Shown here: one piece after another, positions 22,284 to 35,016 of the stretch
How positions within the stretch are numbered: position 1 is the first letter of the stretch
Layout of the letters: each line of letters starts with the position of its first letter
Source: Pinus tabuliformis
Taxonomy: Eukaryota; Streptophyta; Pinopsida; Pinales; Pinaceae
DNA: 64,000 bases
Direction of reading: 5' to 3'
NCBI GenBank assembly: GCA_031772625.1
Contig: CM062816.1
Coordinates: 632,245,269 to 632,309,268, forward strand
Program-made: the position numbers and the translations under genes
Notes under the pieces: generated by a model
What the model saw: the letters and a program-made list of their open reading frames with translations, nothing else
Database searches by the model: none
What the model was told of the DNA's origin: nothing

Positions 22284-23508
22284 TACACTACACATGCATT
22301 CATATGTATATTTGACATATTACAACGAGGTTCTTCGTGGACCTATTGTGCTATTCAACAACCTCGCATTGATTTATATATAAACGTCTTAGGAAATTAT
22401 TATATAAATAATGGGGACCCTTTAAATTTTTAAAACATAGAAAAATAAAACATTTTTGTGGTTTAAAAGGATAAATTTGAGCTTATTTGAATAGTAAATC
22501 CAAATTTCATTAGCCTGAACAACTCAAATGAGCATGCCTTAAAGAAATCTCGACCTTATCGCACTTCGCAGGTCCCAATGAGAAATTCCCCATTTTATCC
22601 TTTTGATATTTTCAATGAGATAAAGTACCCCCCACCCCTCGAGAAAAAATACATACTTAAATTTTAAAAATCTTAATTATTTTTAACATAGTCACTTTAT
22701 AACACAGCTGATCCACATCACAAATCTTATAAGAAGCATGATATATAAAATCTATATAAAATCCATGAGGACCACTCCAATTCTAATATGTGATAAACCA
22801 TCGAGACCCAACATAACAATTAATGCACCACTATAGATATATCACTTCCAGATGAATCGCAAATTGGCAGAACGCAAGGTGCTCCATTCACTTTTGATCT
22901 TCTAATTGCAATGAAGCTCTTTATTAAAAGGCATGAATTTAATAAAATAATGACAATGAATAAAACAAAGGAAAAGCACAATTAGTAAATCATCAGTCGA
23001 GCCCACTCCAGTGCCACATCATTCCTCGCAATTTCACTATCACAAAAGGCGTTTGGTCATTTCGATTATCCTTCGCTCCAAACCCCGCTTGCGATATTAT
23101 TATCAATGCATCGCGGACTTTCGATACCCAAACCGCCGATATAAAGGTATCGCTATCGCATATCGGGAAAACAGAGGGAAACATGTTTTAGATTACCATT
23201 TGTAAGGTTCTTGTGATGCAATCTATTAATGGAACAATAAATTGTCACGTGAAGCCATGATTTCAGTTATTAACAACTTCTAACATTATTTATGATTTAG
23301 AGACCCAAGGTGATTTAATGGTCTATATATAGATATTTCATATTTTTCGCATTTAAACTATATTCTCCATCATTTCAAACCTTGTATGTTCAAATGCTCC
23401 CACATTTCAAACCTATTGTTCTTCATTCCTCTTTTATTCCAATTGTAGGTTAAACATGAGAAGAAATAGTGTAACACCATCACCAAAGCAAAGAAAGGAA
23501 ATAAAGCC

Positions 23509-26434
23509 ATGGAAGATTCACAACCCACATGTTCTGCTTTCGATGTAACAGAAATGCCCCCACTTTTCTTGGACACTACGTGCATGATAGAAAGTCGAAC
23601 ATACTCATGGGAAACCATGTATCAATTGCTTGAAAGTGAAGGACCCAAGGTAATTCAAAGAGTGATGATAGCGGACGCTGCTTCATCTTCTGAAGCCTCC
23701 AACTATGAAGATGCCAGCTCTTCTTTTCACAGGATCGTTGCACGAGCCAAGATACTTCCCTTTACCAATATGATGAAATGGATAATTGAGAACATCAATA
23801 TCACCGATAGGACATTCCTCACTTTAAGAAAAAATCATCGGGCCTTTTACAGATCAAGATTTGAAGAAAATGTACCATATACCCAACCCACATAAGATGT
23901 ATTACATAGATTTCCTCCAACATTTTGCAAGCGAGAATGAGGTGGAGTATTATCCAATTAAGAGATGGAGTCCTACCCAAACAAACACAAACATGAAAAG
24001 TTGGGTATGTACTCTCTATCTTCTCTAGCTCGTCCCTATTCTTATATCGCAGCTATGATGTTAAGGTTGTTTGAGTACCCTAATATAGCTAAATTTTCAG
24101 TTGAATGGGTTCCTCTTATTGAGGAAGTGGTCGATTCTTATATAATGGATTGGGGCTTTATCCTTTCAAACAACATTTCCTCCCGAATCTAAGAATTTAG
24201 GCGAAAATGGTATGTTACTACTAGAGTATTTCCACGATTCTTTGTGAGTGCATATATCATGGATGTGGTCTGTTTCACTTCAAATTTCCCAACCATGGGA
24301 TGGAAATGGACCATTCAAGACCCCACTTCTATCCATATATATCATAAAATCCCGTGGGAATCTAATTTCCAAGCCCATTTTTATAAAAATTGCCAAGGAT
24401 TCATGCTACCAATACACTAAGACATTTTTTATAAAAGAGCCCAAAGACTGTACGAAGGGAAAAAATTGATTTCATACCAATAGGAAGGTGGTTTGGTTAA
24501 GAGCTATTTACCTATGTTAGAGTCTATGGAGGTCTAGCACCTCCTCATGTTCTGCCATTATATCTCCCTAATAAACTACTCCCTAGGGAGATTTCTTATC
24601 AAACTATAGGGGATGGATTGACAAAGACCCTAAAGGAAGCCAAGAAATATCCTTAGCCTTCATTCCCTACACAATATGATATTACATGTTTAAATCTTGA
24701 TACTATGCCTAACAGATAGTTCAATCTAAATAAATTAGCACAGAATGTCACTACCCAAGTAAAAATTAGGCAATTTAGTCATGAAAATGATGACTATGAT
24801 GACCTACCTTAACTTTACGAGATATTTTCACAAGTACAACACTTGGCTACATTGAAACTGAATCAAGAAATGGTAGCAAAATTAATAGAATATACTGAAA
24901 GAAGACTGCAAAACATCCCTTTGGATCCGTTGAGGATTCCTCAATCGATTTCCCAAGAAGAGCCAGATTTAGAGAAGTGTTCAGAGCAAGGTTCAGAAGA
25001 GGATTCAGAGAAAAATTCAGAGAAGAATTTAGAACAAGACTCAGAGCAAGTTTCTAAAGATATTTAAGTGGAAGATAAATCCACATAAATTCATACTGAT
25101 AAAACACCCTTCAATAATGAACTGGATGAAGCTTAGAAATAGTTTGATCAACAACTTAAAGTACAATAATGGACATAGAATATTAAGATGTATAAAACAT
25201 TCAGCACGGCCCAGAACACTTGACAGAGATCATTTACTATTAGGGATTTTGATAAAGATGTTACTACAAAAGAAATTGAAATCATCTCGGCATTCCCTTC
25301 ACACAAAATTGTCCTTAAAGTGGAAGAAATACATCCTCTTGAGGTGTTTTACAGTCCCAAACATCAGGTTGTTACGAAAATACATAGGAAAAGAAGAATA
25401 AGAGAGCCATCATGAACAGTCATTCCCAGTTATATACCAATGGAGATAGTATGGAAGGATACACAAACTTATCCTTCACAGAATTTAACAAGGTTGTCAT
25501 AGTTTGCATGTGCTTATGCATCTGCTACGATTGATAAAGAAGCAGAAATTTGACAACTAATCAGGGAAAAGGAAGAAATAATTCAATAGTTGGAACAACA
25601 AATGGTAGAGGAAAGGCAAAGTATTGATGAACAAGTCAAGACACAATTGTCTCAACTCGAGTAGAGCTTTCATAAATTAAACCTCCAACATCAGGAAAAC
25701 ATTAGTACTAAGGATACTCAAATCCAGCAGCTCCAATTTTCACTTGATCAGATGAAGGACTATCCTAAAGTGGAATACTTTATAAAGGAAGCATTATAAT
25801 TAAACACTCTATTATCAAACAAAAAAGCGATTTTCTGTGAGATGTTATCAATCATCAATCCACTATTTGTTAAAAGTGATTCATTGATGAATCAATCATC
25901 CGATCTAATGATGACTTTCAATGAAATTGATTAAAAAATCTCAAGATTTATAACATGGAAGGATACACCAGAAGGCATAGCAGTAGCCCTTTCCAAAATA
26001 GATGAATCTCACTAGGAAATCTTCTTTACATATTGGGACATTCAGTTGAAAAAGGTAGAAAGAGCAGTCTCCAAGGAAAATGATGATGCTAATAACATCA
26101 TTGAAACATCAATGATAACCTACATAATTCAAAATTGATTCAAGAATTACTACCTTGTAGTATTCCTGATATTAAAGTTCTAGAAAGGAAATGGCAGGAA
26201 ATTTCAAAAGAAAAGGAAGAAGCAATTAAAAAGTTAACAAAACTTGACTGGGACATGTACTGGAAATATCTAGTGGAAACACACAATCAGTGGCTAATGC
26301 TCTACTTCCTTGATGACTCATCCACTCATATGCTTCCTACAATTTCAGATGCAGTGTACACCGGACAACTATGTATGAGGACAGGTCAGCCCCTTGAAGT
26401 TAAGCCAATGATGGATATTTATGAGCTCAAGTAG
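23509..26434 (+). pseudogene. Broken ORF inside the putative LTR
   Basis: The ORF starts at an ATG about 185 bases after a TATA-like box, with 128 open codons (23,509-23,895) including 'RIVARAKILPFTNMMKWIIE'. Further pieces in changing frames read 'YSYIAAMMLRLFEYPNIAKF' (23,965 on), an acidic Ser/Glu repeat 'EKNSEKNLEQDSEQVSKD' near 25,000-25,065, a coiled-coil-like part with 'EERQSIDEQVKTQLSQLE' near 25,610-25,660, and 'KEEAIKKLTKLDWDMYWKYL' from 26,135. Originally it was probably one protein of roughly 900-1,000 residues, with a globular N-terminal half, an acidic linker and a helical C-terminal half. I do not recognise it. It precedes gag, as an extra ORF1 does in some plant Tat/Ogre elements, but here it seems to lie within the LTR. 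Confidence 0.5.
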
Positions 26435-27116
26435 CAAATGAAAGAATAGACACAATTTCATTCATGGGTTCATCATTTCAACAACTTCTATTTATGTCCT
26501 ATCTTATTTTAAGGAGAGTTGTTGCAAATTCCTCATCACTTTTTACGTATTGTCTATTTTTATACTTTATTTTTTATATAAACCCTTTCATGTCGACAAA
26601 GAACGGGTCTCCAAATTTTATAAGGAAATAATTTGGAAGCTTTCACTTCTATACTTTTAAGTTTATCTTAGTATAATGACTAGATCAAGGTCTTGAAATT
26701 TTGTAGAGAAGGCTTTGGAAGATTGAACTTTTTTACTTTTGAAACAATCTTAATGAGAAATACTAGACCAAAACTATTTCTTTGATGAGCAGAGTAACAT
26801 GCATCGTGTACTTTTATCATTGTATTTATGTTTTGTTTACGAATTGATACTCATTTCTCTTTATATCGTTTATTATATGTATCCTTTCTAAGGCAGTTTT
26901 GCATTAACTCACTTATAAACATGTTATAATTGTCATCTTTAATACATAGAGAAGCGATTTGTTAACATTATTTTATTGCGATACAATTTCATCAATTATT
27001 TTGATTAAATATCTAATCAAAATAATTATCTTAAATTCTTTTCATTTTTGTAAGTGTTTGATTAATCTTTATTATCAATGCGTTAAGGACAATCATTTGA
27101 AATTGCATAAACATAA
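26435..27116 (+). other. Non-coding end of the putative LTR before the nested insertion
   Basis: AT-rich sequence without a coding frame. It continues at 36,062 after the nested element. If 22,344-36,291 is an LTR, this is part of its 3' portion. Confidence 0.4.
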
Positions 27117-27121
27117 GTAAC
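27117..27121. repeat. Target-site duplication GTAAC (left copy)
   Basis: GTAAC directly precedes the left LTR and recurs at 36,057-36,061 directly after the right LTR. It proves that 27,122-36,056 is a single later insertion into the older element. Confidence 0.93.
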
Positions 27122-28158
27122 TGTTATCGGGAAAAGTGTCTGTTCAGAACGACCCTATCCCACTAGGTTGTGACAGAGACCTCAGAAACAAACAGGGAAA
27201 ACTACTCTTGTATTCTCCTTTATGAACTATAAACGAAGAGGAATAGGATGAACCAACCTGTGTCTTGCGCTAGTCCTTTGATCCAATCTCTCTTCTCTTT
27301 GACAGGTTCCAACTATCTGCTCCCTTACTTGCTCAGCGTCACCAAGTTCCTGCAAGATCACAGAAGAAGGAAACTACACAAAGACATGGATTTATGTTCA
27401 TAAAAAGCTTAGGATCAGATTTAAGCTAAACATACAAATATAACAAACATCAGTGATATACAAGCATGTAGGAGAAACTCAAATAGTTTTATTGATAAAA
27501 CAAGATCCAGGAGGAGTTACAACCGATGATTCCTGATCCAGCATCAACCTCCCAGCATAGAATCCCCTCTTCACCTCCAACAAAGCATAAATCACCCAAT
27601 ACTCTGATATCTATCTGAAAACCAACAGCAATTCTCTGCAATGTACAAAATTCCAGCCCCTGGATCTCTTGGTGAGGGATCCATATATAGATGTATGCAA
27701 AGAGGATGAGTCAGCTCATGAATTGATTAGTGGCTTCTCTCTGTCAGTTCTTGCTTCCACTTGGAGACTGAGAGCCTCTTACTCATCACTGGTCGAATTC
27801 AGTGAGGCAAGTGTCATTGGGGAAGATTCTGGAAGCTTCCATTGTCTCTCCACCTCGTGGAATGACTCTCCCACTTGTCATTTCCTGCTCAACGCACCCT
27901 GGTAGTGCATTCAAGTGCGTTGCAATGCACCAAGACAATGTATTTGGGTGCTTTGCAACGCAGCTAGCTAGTGGAGCATCTGAAATGATCCTGATTTGAC
28001 TAGTTTTGAGTAATTTCTGGTGGAGAACTTCTGGGAGAAGCTGTAATTTGTTGACCTTGTTTCTTTAGGAGCTGGAACAACACTTTTAGGGACTTAGGAT
28101 CCCTTGGTTTATGGAAATTTCATGCTTATAGCTGTAAGGCACAAAAATGTCTATAACA
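27122..28158 (-). repeat. 3' LTR of the gag-protease element (1,037 bp)
   Basis: Bounded by TGTTAT and ATAACA on the plus strand. It aligns almost base for base with 35,017-36,056. Its inner end abuts a polypurine tract, which identifies it as the 3' LTR of a minus-strand element. Confidence 0.92.
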
Positions 28159-28173
28159 GTTGCCCCCTAAAGT
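28159..28173 (-). promoter_or_regulatory. Polypurine tract of the gag-protease element
   Basis: The minus strand reads ACTTTAGGGGGCAAC immediately before the 3' LTR (TGTTATAG). It is the expected plus-strand primer region. Confidence 0.7.
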
Positions 28174-30329
28174 ATGAGGCCGTTTATCGGGTGAAATGCT
28201 TTATTAGGAGGATCCGAAGTTCTTCTAATGCTGGGGAGGAGATCTGTAGTAAGATACAATACAATACATTATCTTCATACTGTTTTCATGATCTAGCTGA
28301 GGCGGGCATTCCCATGCTCAGCTTTATAAATTCATTTTCATGTACATAGAACAAACAATCGTCTGATGGTAGACTGATGATTCTGATGAAGTCATCATCC
28401 TTTCAGTAGGATGATTATCTGTGCCGCAATGCTGTACATTTCAATGTCTTTATTTTTCCTGAATATATATCGCAGCCCGGATGGATGAAACTAGATCTGG
28501 GGTCTTCAATCTCGTCTGATCTTCACTCGAAGTAGAAGTTGACCCATGTGAGAAATGTTTTGAAGTCGAACATGGGAAGACATCGCTTGATTACCAGTCA
28601 ATGATGTAAACTATTAACACGCGCGAGAGGAATCACCGATAATGATAATGACCCTCAAGGTACTGCAGTACAATTCACGTGGTGTGAATAAAGGACTTGG
28701 CATCAAACACCACGCAAAATATTTCGGTCGAAGGTCATTGATGTATACCTGTCGCCGGAAGTGAGAAACTTGCCATTGAGGCATGCAAGCTTCAAAGTAT
28801 TGAATGGGGTGTTCCTAGATCAACTTCTTGGATAATGAGCTGATGTCGACAAGAAGCGATCCATGAAAGGAGGGCCTTAATGAATCCCACATCAATGACA
28901 CGGAATGGAGCAAATGATTTTGATGGAGATGAAAACGATCTGGTGATATATGGTTCAGGGTGGCGGTCATGAAAGAATGAAGTATAATGTATGGTAGTGG
29001 ATGGGACACGAGTGACTTCTCTGGATGACTTCTCTTGAACATGTCGGCGACACTTATGTGATGGATCGGTAGCATTTACCCCAAATGTGGATGGTATGGC
29101 GTGACCATGGTGATGTGACCGGTGAATGAAACAACCCAACCCGACTCAGGCACGGAGTGGAAGTGTCATGTTCAAGAGCGACTTGCTACGAATAAAGTTT
29201 CTTTGAGTTTTCTTCCCAATTTTTCCCCAGTCATTGCTGACCAGTACCTCTTTATTTTTGTCAAGCTTGAGGAGGATAACATATGCTTGTTCTATAATTT
29301 GCCCTTGGGCAAACCCATCGCTATGTTTTAACGAGCCTAGCGATAGTGAAACGCGTTCTCGCCTAAAGACAAGTTTGTCGCTATTAATCTTTTTAACGAG
29401 TCTAACGACAAAGATAACTCGGTCCTTTTCATTTTTAGAGAGTCTGAAAAGGTAACTTCGGAATTCCTTTTTCATCATCTAATCCCTTAAGTCTGAAAAA
29501 GTATAAAACAGTACAGAATGGATGAATTTTCGATAGTTTTAACGAGCCGAACAAAACAAGCGCTCGATCTTTTTGTGCAATAATCCCTCAGGTCCAAAAA
29601 GATTAAAATCTAGAGGAGGGATAGCGCTTCCGGTCACTTTAACGAGCTGGAAGGCCAAAACTCGGCAATCTTCTCATATTTTACGAGTCAGATGAAAAGA
29701 GCTTAAAGAAGACTCGTCTTTTGAGGAACAAGTGATAAAATGGGTAGCAGCTGATTCCAGGTGTTTGGAATTTTCCAATCACAGCAGTGTCACAAGGATG
29801 GCTAGTGAAATCACTCTTCTCAGCTGTTCCTCAAAATGGGTAAACAATCAAATGGAGGTGAATGATCGGCCAATGGAAAAGTGGAGGTGACGGTGCAAAC
29901 ACGACCAAGGCTTTAATGGCTGAAATGATTCATTCACGGGGGTTATTTACCGGGGAATAGTTCATTTTTTAATGAGCTTAAACGCGGGTGGAAACATTTG
30001 CTCGGTCCGGGTTTATTTTTTTTTAAACGAGCTTGAACCTCGCGGTAAACACTGCTCGAACCCTGCAGTAACATTGCTCGTGATAAGTTTGCATGCCCCC
30101 AGCATAATAATGCAAATCGAGGTGCATGCCCCCCAAGCTTCATTGCATTCAACTTGGTGGTTGGAATGAAGGTTTACCTTTGAGATTTGGAAAGGGGATT
30201 TGTTTCATTTTTTAATGAGGTTGACAAGAGACAAGAACCATCCTCGAGATTCCTTGTTTCATTTTTTAACGAGGTTGACACGAGCTAAGAACTGTCCTCG
30301 GAGTCCAAATTCATTAGATATAGAAGGTT
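28174..30329 (-). repeat. 3' untranslated region with dispersed short inverted repeats
   Basis: No coding frame fits reverse transcriptase, RNase H or integrase. From 29,328 to 30,300 a plus-strand word of the form TTTTAACGAG (CTCGTTAAAA on the element's strand) recurs about ten times, each followed 15-30 bases later by a CTCG-type word that can pair with it. Examples are CGAGT/ACTCG (29,397 and 29,417), CGAGC/GCTCG (29,543 and 29,562), ACGAGTC/GACTCGT (29,683 and 29,711), CGAGC/GCTCG (30,028 and 30,054) and CGAGG/CCTCG (30,270 and 30,296). Repeats in the 3' untranslated region are known in some plant gypsy lineages. The pairing arms here are the unusual part. Confidence 0.65.
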
Positions 30330-30823
30330 TCATATTCCGTTGTGGCCACTTCCGCCAGATTACTAGGAGTTGGTAGGGCAAAAGTACCCATTATGGCAGG
30401 GTCTTTTAGGAGACCTACTCCGATATTTTGGAGCGAATGATTGCTTCCATGGATCATTGGAATGCTTCCCGTAACTTGTGGAATGTTGGGGAGAAATGTT
30501 TGTTGGTCGACGATTGTAATTCCTCCTTGGAAGGGAAATGCAATCTTCCTGAAGTAGGTCTACACAACTGCGGCCATGGCATATATCCAGGGTCTTCCCA
30601 ATAGGATGTTGTAATCAAGGTTTTCGTCGATTACTTCAACATCAATTTCTACTGTTTTCCCTCCTAGTTCAACTTTCATGTTACTTAGGATACCATATGG
30701 GGTATATGTCCTTCCGTCGAATTCTTTTAATGTCGTCGAAGATCGCGACAAGGTTGGAGATCCTAATTTTTTCCAGAAACTCATCAACATAATGCATGTA
30801 GATGCCCCCTCATCAATAATTGT
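30330..30823 (-). pseudogene. Protease region of the gag-protease element
   Basis: In the same frame as gag, after a TGA at 30,824-30,826, comes 'TIIDEGASTCIM', an aspartic protease-like signature with Asp-Glu-Gly in place of Asp-Ser/Thr-Gly. Then follow 'EFDGRTYTPYGILSN', 'ELGGKTVEIDVEVID' and 'LDYNILLGRPWIYAMAAVV', typical of plant retroviral-like proteases. Another in-frame TAG lies at 30,560-30,562, and the frame fades near 30,330. The DEG triad occurs, to my knowledge, in other plant elements of this kind, so it is probably lineage-specific and not damage. Confidence 0.72.
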
Positions 30824-33301
30824 TCAATGAACAGTTTTGTTGAGGGCTTTCACTTGAACAAGGAAAGCTAGTTGAGTTGGTAACTGAGGGTCATATCCTT
30901 TATGATCAAAGGCCACAAGATTGGAATCCATTGGGTCAATCCCACCTATTTCTGATAATAAAGCTTGCTCTTGGGAGAGGCAATTTTGCGGTACCTCAAG
31001 TGCCGACATAGCAGACGGCGATTGGGCCAGGTCCTCTATTTTATTATAATTATGTGTTATTTTTGCACGAGGATTAGATGTCGATTTGTCTACTACTCTC
31101 TTTGGCGACTTTATCATTTGTTCAGGAATGATGGGTGGCACAACTTCGGTCAAAGTTGTCGTCGAACTACTAGGTTGTTCATTAGCCTTGTTATTTGACA
31201 GCTGTGGATTCCCGTAATCTATATTCCTAGTCAAAGCATCATTTTGCTGCTTTGAGATAGACAACATAAGCACTTGGGATCTGGAAGCATTTTGATTAGC
31301 AACCAGTTTGGTTCCCGGGTTTGGAAACGGATCAGTCAATACTGCTGAGGTTTTTGAACTCTTAAAGAGTTTCTTAACTTCAGCTTTATGTGGACAATCT
31401 CTCGTCCGATGATCCTCATCGCATATATGACACCCTGCAGGGGGTTTCCTTTTTCTCCCTTTCATTTTCTTCTTGCCCCTTGGTTGCTTCAGTTGTTTTC
31501 CCTTGTCGACTGACACGACATTTACTTCCGAGGCAAGAAGTTCCTCATTTGCATTATGACTAGAAATCTTACAGGCCTTTCTAGATGTAGCCTTTGTCGA
31601 TTTTGTGTCTGTCGTGCCAATCACGCCATCGCCGGCATGAGAGTCTTTGTTTGATTTAGGAGGAGGAGGAGTTGAGAATTCCGATCTAGGGGCGTCAGGT
31701 ATTTTGTCGTAGAGCGTGCCGGACTGAGTGTAAATCAAGTCCAGATATTGCGCACGAGCGATAACTTGCTCTTCTGTTACGACTCCCCCCTTTGCCACAT
31801 CTTCCGTGATGGAAGGTAGTAATGACTTGATAAACCATTCAGCTAAGAGCTGATCGGGGACGTACGTTTTTACCATACTACGACGATGTCGCCACTCATG
31901 TATATGATCAGATATGTGAGTGGCCGTTGTCTGTTTGAAGTTGGTAAGAAGTTCTGTTCCCATTTCGTACCTTATTGGTAACTGAAAATTGGTTAAAAAG
32001 GTTGTGGCTAAGGTACTGAAGTTGTCGAACGAAGCTTTAGGCAACTCGATGTACCATTTTGCTGCCGGACGCGTTAATGTCCTCTGAAAGAGGCGAAGTC
32101 TTATCGAATCATCATTTAGGGTGTTTGATGAACACCACAGATGAAATGTCATCACATGATTCGACGGATCTTCACCAGGATTTCCATTAAATTTAGGAAT
32201 ATCTGACGGAATTTTATGCGGAATCGCTGGCCACCAAGGGGCATAAGCAATTGGATCATTCATTAGCCGGTTTAGATCTGGTAATTCTAGAGTTGCTACA
32301 AAGGGAAACTATTGATTCAGGTTAGGCGAAGCATACCCAGGATAAGATGGAATCGCCTGAGCAATGGGTCTTTGCATACCAGCATAATGTATTTGATGTT
32401 GGAAACTTTGACAAGGTTGATGGGCATAACCATTATAATATGGTTGTTGATAACCGCTTTGGAAATGCGGTTGCCCATTACTTACAAAGACTTGTTGCTC
32501 AGGTCCTTGATATGATTGTTGCAATGGCGGTTGTTGAGATTGAACCAACCCTGGTTGTTGGACCATTTTCTGTTGTACAATACTGGATGATTGACCAATA
32601 TGAGAAGTCATAGTACTTTTTTGAGCCTGAATCATTCCGAATAAGGAGGCACTAACCTGAGGTTGTGATTGAGTCGTTGAGACAAGAGGTTGTTGTATTG
32701 CGACCTGAGGCTGTTGGGGTTGACATACAACAGGTAGCGCTTGTACTTGCGATGCAGTCACCATAGCAGGTATAGTGGGAATATTCGACACAGGGTGGAC
32801 TCGTTGCATTGAATATACAACCCTTGGTTGCTGAGGCAATATTGGTACCCAACCGCTGGATGTAATTCCAGTTTGACCTAAAATTTGTTGTAAACTCCCA
32901 TATGGTTGTTCTCCGGGAGGGAACAATGAAAAGGCATATTGCCCTCCATATGGTGGAAATCCAGTACTCAAAGGGTAAATTGGCCTTTGAAGACACATTG
33001 GATCAGTTTGTTGAGTTTCAACATAAGAAATATCAGATGATAATCCGGATGAAGAAATAGGAACAGACCATGTCATCGAGACAGTCCCTGATTGGACTCC
33101 GGCTTGTTGTTGATAACTTGCCGGGACAGATGGTATACCAGCGAACATTATTGGAGTAGCAGCAGGAGGTTTTGCTACTGCTGTGTCAGATGACACAGTC
33201 CTAGATGTTGAGGGTTGTTCAGACATATCTAGTCTATCCAAGAGATTTCCTAGCGATTCTACAAGAACTTGCGATGAAGGGAGACTAACTTCGAAGACCA
33301 A
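30824..33301 (-). pseudogene. gag: gag of the gag-protease element
   Basis: A single frame runs from an ATG at 33,301 to 30,824, broken only by a TAG at 32,309-32,311. The first ~330 residues are Gln/Pro/Ser-rich and low in complexity. After the stop come the capsid motifs 'IPKFNGNPGEDPSNHVMTFH', 'RPAAKWYIELPKASFDNF' and 'EWRHRRSMVKTYVPDQLLAE'. A basic stretch leads into one intact CCHC zinc knuckle, 'CHICDEDHRTRDC' (about 31,395-31,437). Gag binds RNA and builds the particle. With one internal stop it is close to coding, the least damaged gag in the window. Whether the TAG is an inactivating mutation or a read-through site cannot be told from one copy. Confidence 0.82.
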
Positions 33302-34995
33302 CGAGGGAAAGGTGATGATTATTCCGTTTAAAATAAAATTTTAGACGCTTTTACACAACTCGTTTTTTTAGTTTTTAAGAGTCGAGAAAAAACAAAAGAT
33401 GACTCTAGTCTCCTTCGATTTTTAATGAGCCTAAAGTGACAAGTGCTCAGATGGACCTTTTCCGTTAAAGAGTCTGAAAAGGAATGAAAGGGACTGCTCT
33501 GGAGGTCTAGGTAGAGGGAGTACCAAACCAATCGCAAAACTGCAGAATAGTTTTTACGGTACGGCAGTCAATCTTCCCGAATGCTGTGTTCGGTGCATTG
33601 CGATCAGTAGGGCAGCCGACACGGCTTCCTATGGATAAAGGTTTTAAGCCTATAGGGGTCTCCCAATATATACTCGACGGTAAGTGGGAGCACAAGTCCG
33701 TACTGGCACTTATCGTCACAAAGTGGAGGAATCACCCAACCATCAGTGAGGACGACATTTACCAGACTTTACGACGCCGAAATACGTCTCTAGCCTAGAC
33801 CTCTAAATGTTGTGCGTTAAGTTACAAAGCGTTGTTAAGTTCATTGAATTTATTTTAGGTTGATCTTTCTTATGAAGTTTTCCTTTTGGGTTCACCATGA
33901 GATGTAGATATAATTCCTAAAATGCAATCTAAAGATGATAAGCAAGCTTTTATCTCTTTTCAGCAATGAAAATCCTAGCTACAAGGGGAAAAGAAAGACA
34001 CAATATTTTCTCAAAGAGCAAAGAGCACACTGTAAATGCACTTTTCCTAAATCAAGCCAAACAGACTGTCACTATGCAAATGCACATGTGCATGTATTTG
34101 TTTTTCACTTTCTTAATATTGATGCCTAAAAAGAATTTTGTTGTACAAATTTGAATTCGCTTTCAAGTGAAAAACACAAACAAGCTTCTTTTTGAAATCA
34201 AAAGGTAGAGACGATTACGACACTTTATGATTTTGAAATAAACACTTGTTTCGACACTAGAAATTCACAAATTCAAGCCAAAGGCAAAAGTAAAAGCATA
34301 ATCAACTGTCAACAACAAATAAACTTTCTCCTAAGATCAAAATCGACACTTACGACAGATCTAAATCAAAGGACGACAGTATGACTATTCTACTTTTGCA
34401 ATGGGAAACTCTAAATGACGCAAAAAAACACACAAAAACAAATACAGTTTCTTTTATACAACTGAGGCGGAATTAAGGCAAAGAAAAGGGGCTTTTAAAC
34501 AGACACACACACTGATCACAGGCTGCAAAAATCAGAGGAAAAACTGGAAAAAATGAGCAAAGAACGTCAGCTGCACAGGACTAAGCTGATCAACGCACCT
34601 GGTACACAGAGAAACTGGATTGTAATGCAGGTTGCCCTCTCAGGAACTGCACTGAAATGCAGGAACTCTTCACAGCACCTGCGCTGGGGCAGAAACGAGA
34701 ATTCTATCCGGGTTCTGGGTCACGGTTTGCAGTTTAATCTATGGTTTTTGGCCGAGTAAAAGCAATCAGCAATGCACAATCAGAGGGTTGATTTAAAAGA
34801 GGTTTAAGAGCTATCACAAAGGGTAATCAGATCATTTGTGAATCAGCTATTTAGATCATAAACAGATCCAGTGAATGGATTGAAGTAGCAGATGTCTACT
34901 TTGCATTTGTAAATGGCAAATGCAGTTCGATTCGCTACTTCTATGTTTATGAAACAAACAATCAAGAGAAACACAAACAAACTAACTGGACACGC
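33302..34995 (-). other. 5' leader of the gag-protease element
   Basis: Non-coding sequence between primer-binding site and gag. Three further inverted-repeat units of the kind seen in the 3' region occur close to gag: AGAGTC/GACTCT (33,378 and 33,401), TGAGC/GCTCA (33,426 and 33,445), and a weaker AGAG/CTCT pair from about 33,466. Confidence 0.55.
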
Positions 34996-35013
34996 TCCCC
35001 AGCGGAGTCGCCA
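34996..35013 (-). promoter_or_regulatory. Primer-binding site of the gag-protease element
   Basis: The minus strand reads TGGCGACTCCGCTGGGGA, a primer-binding site type common in plant Ty3/gypsy elements. It lies three bases inside the 5' LTR. A related site (TGGCGACTCTATTTTGGA) occurs at 58,833 in another element of the window. Confidence 0.85.
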
Positions 35014-35016
35014 TTT

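Noticed and set aside
27669-27905. A 78-codon ORF repeated at 35,567-35,803
   Set aside because: It lies inside the young LTR pair and is shared only because the LTRs are nearly identical.
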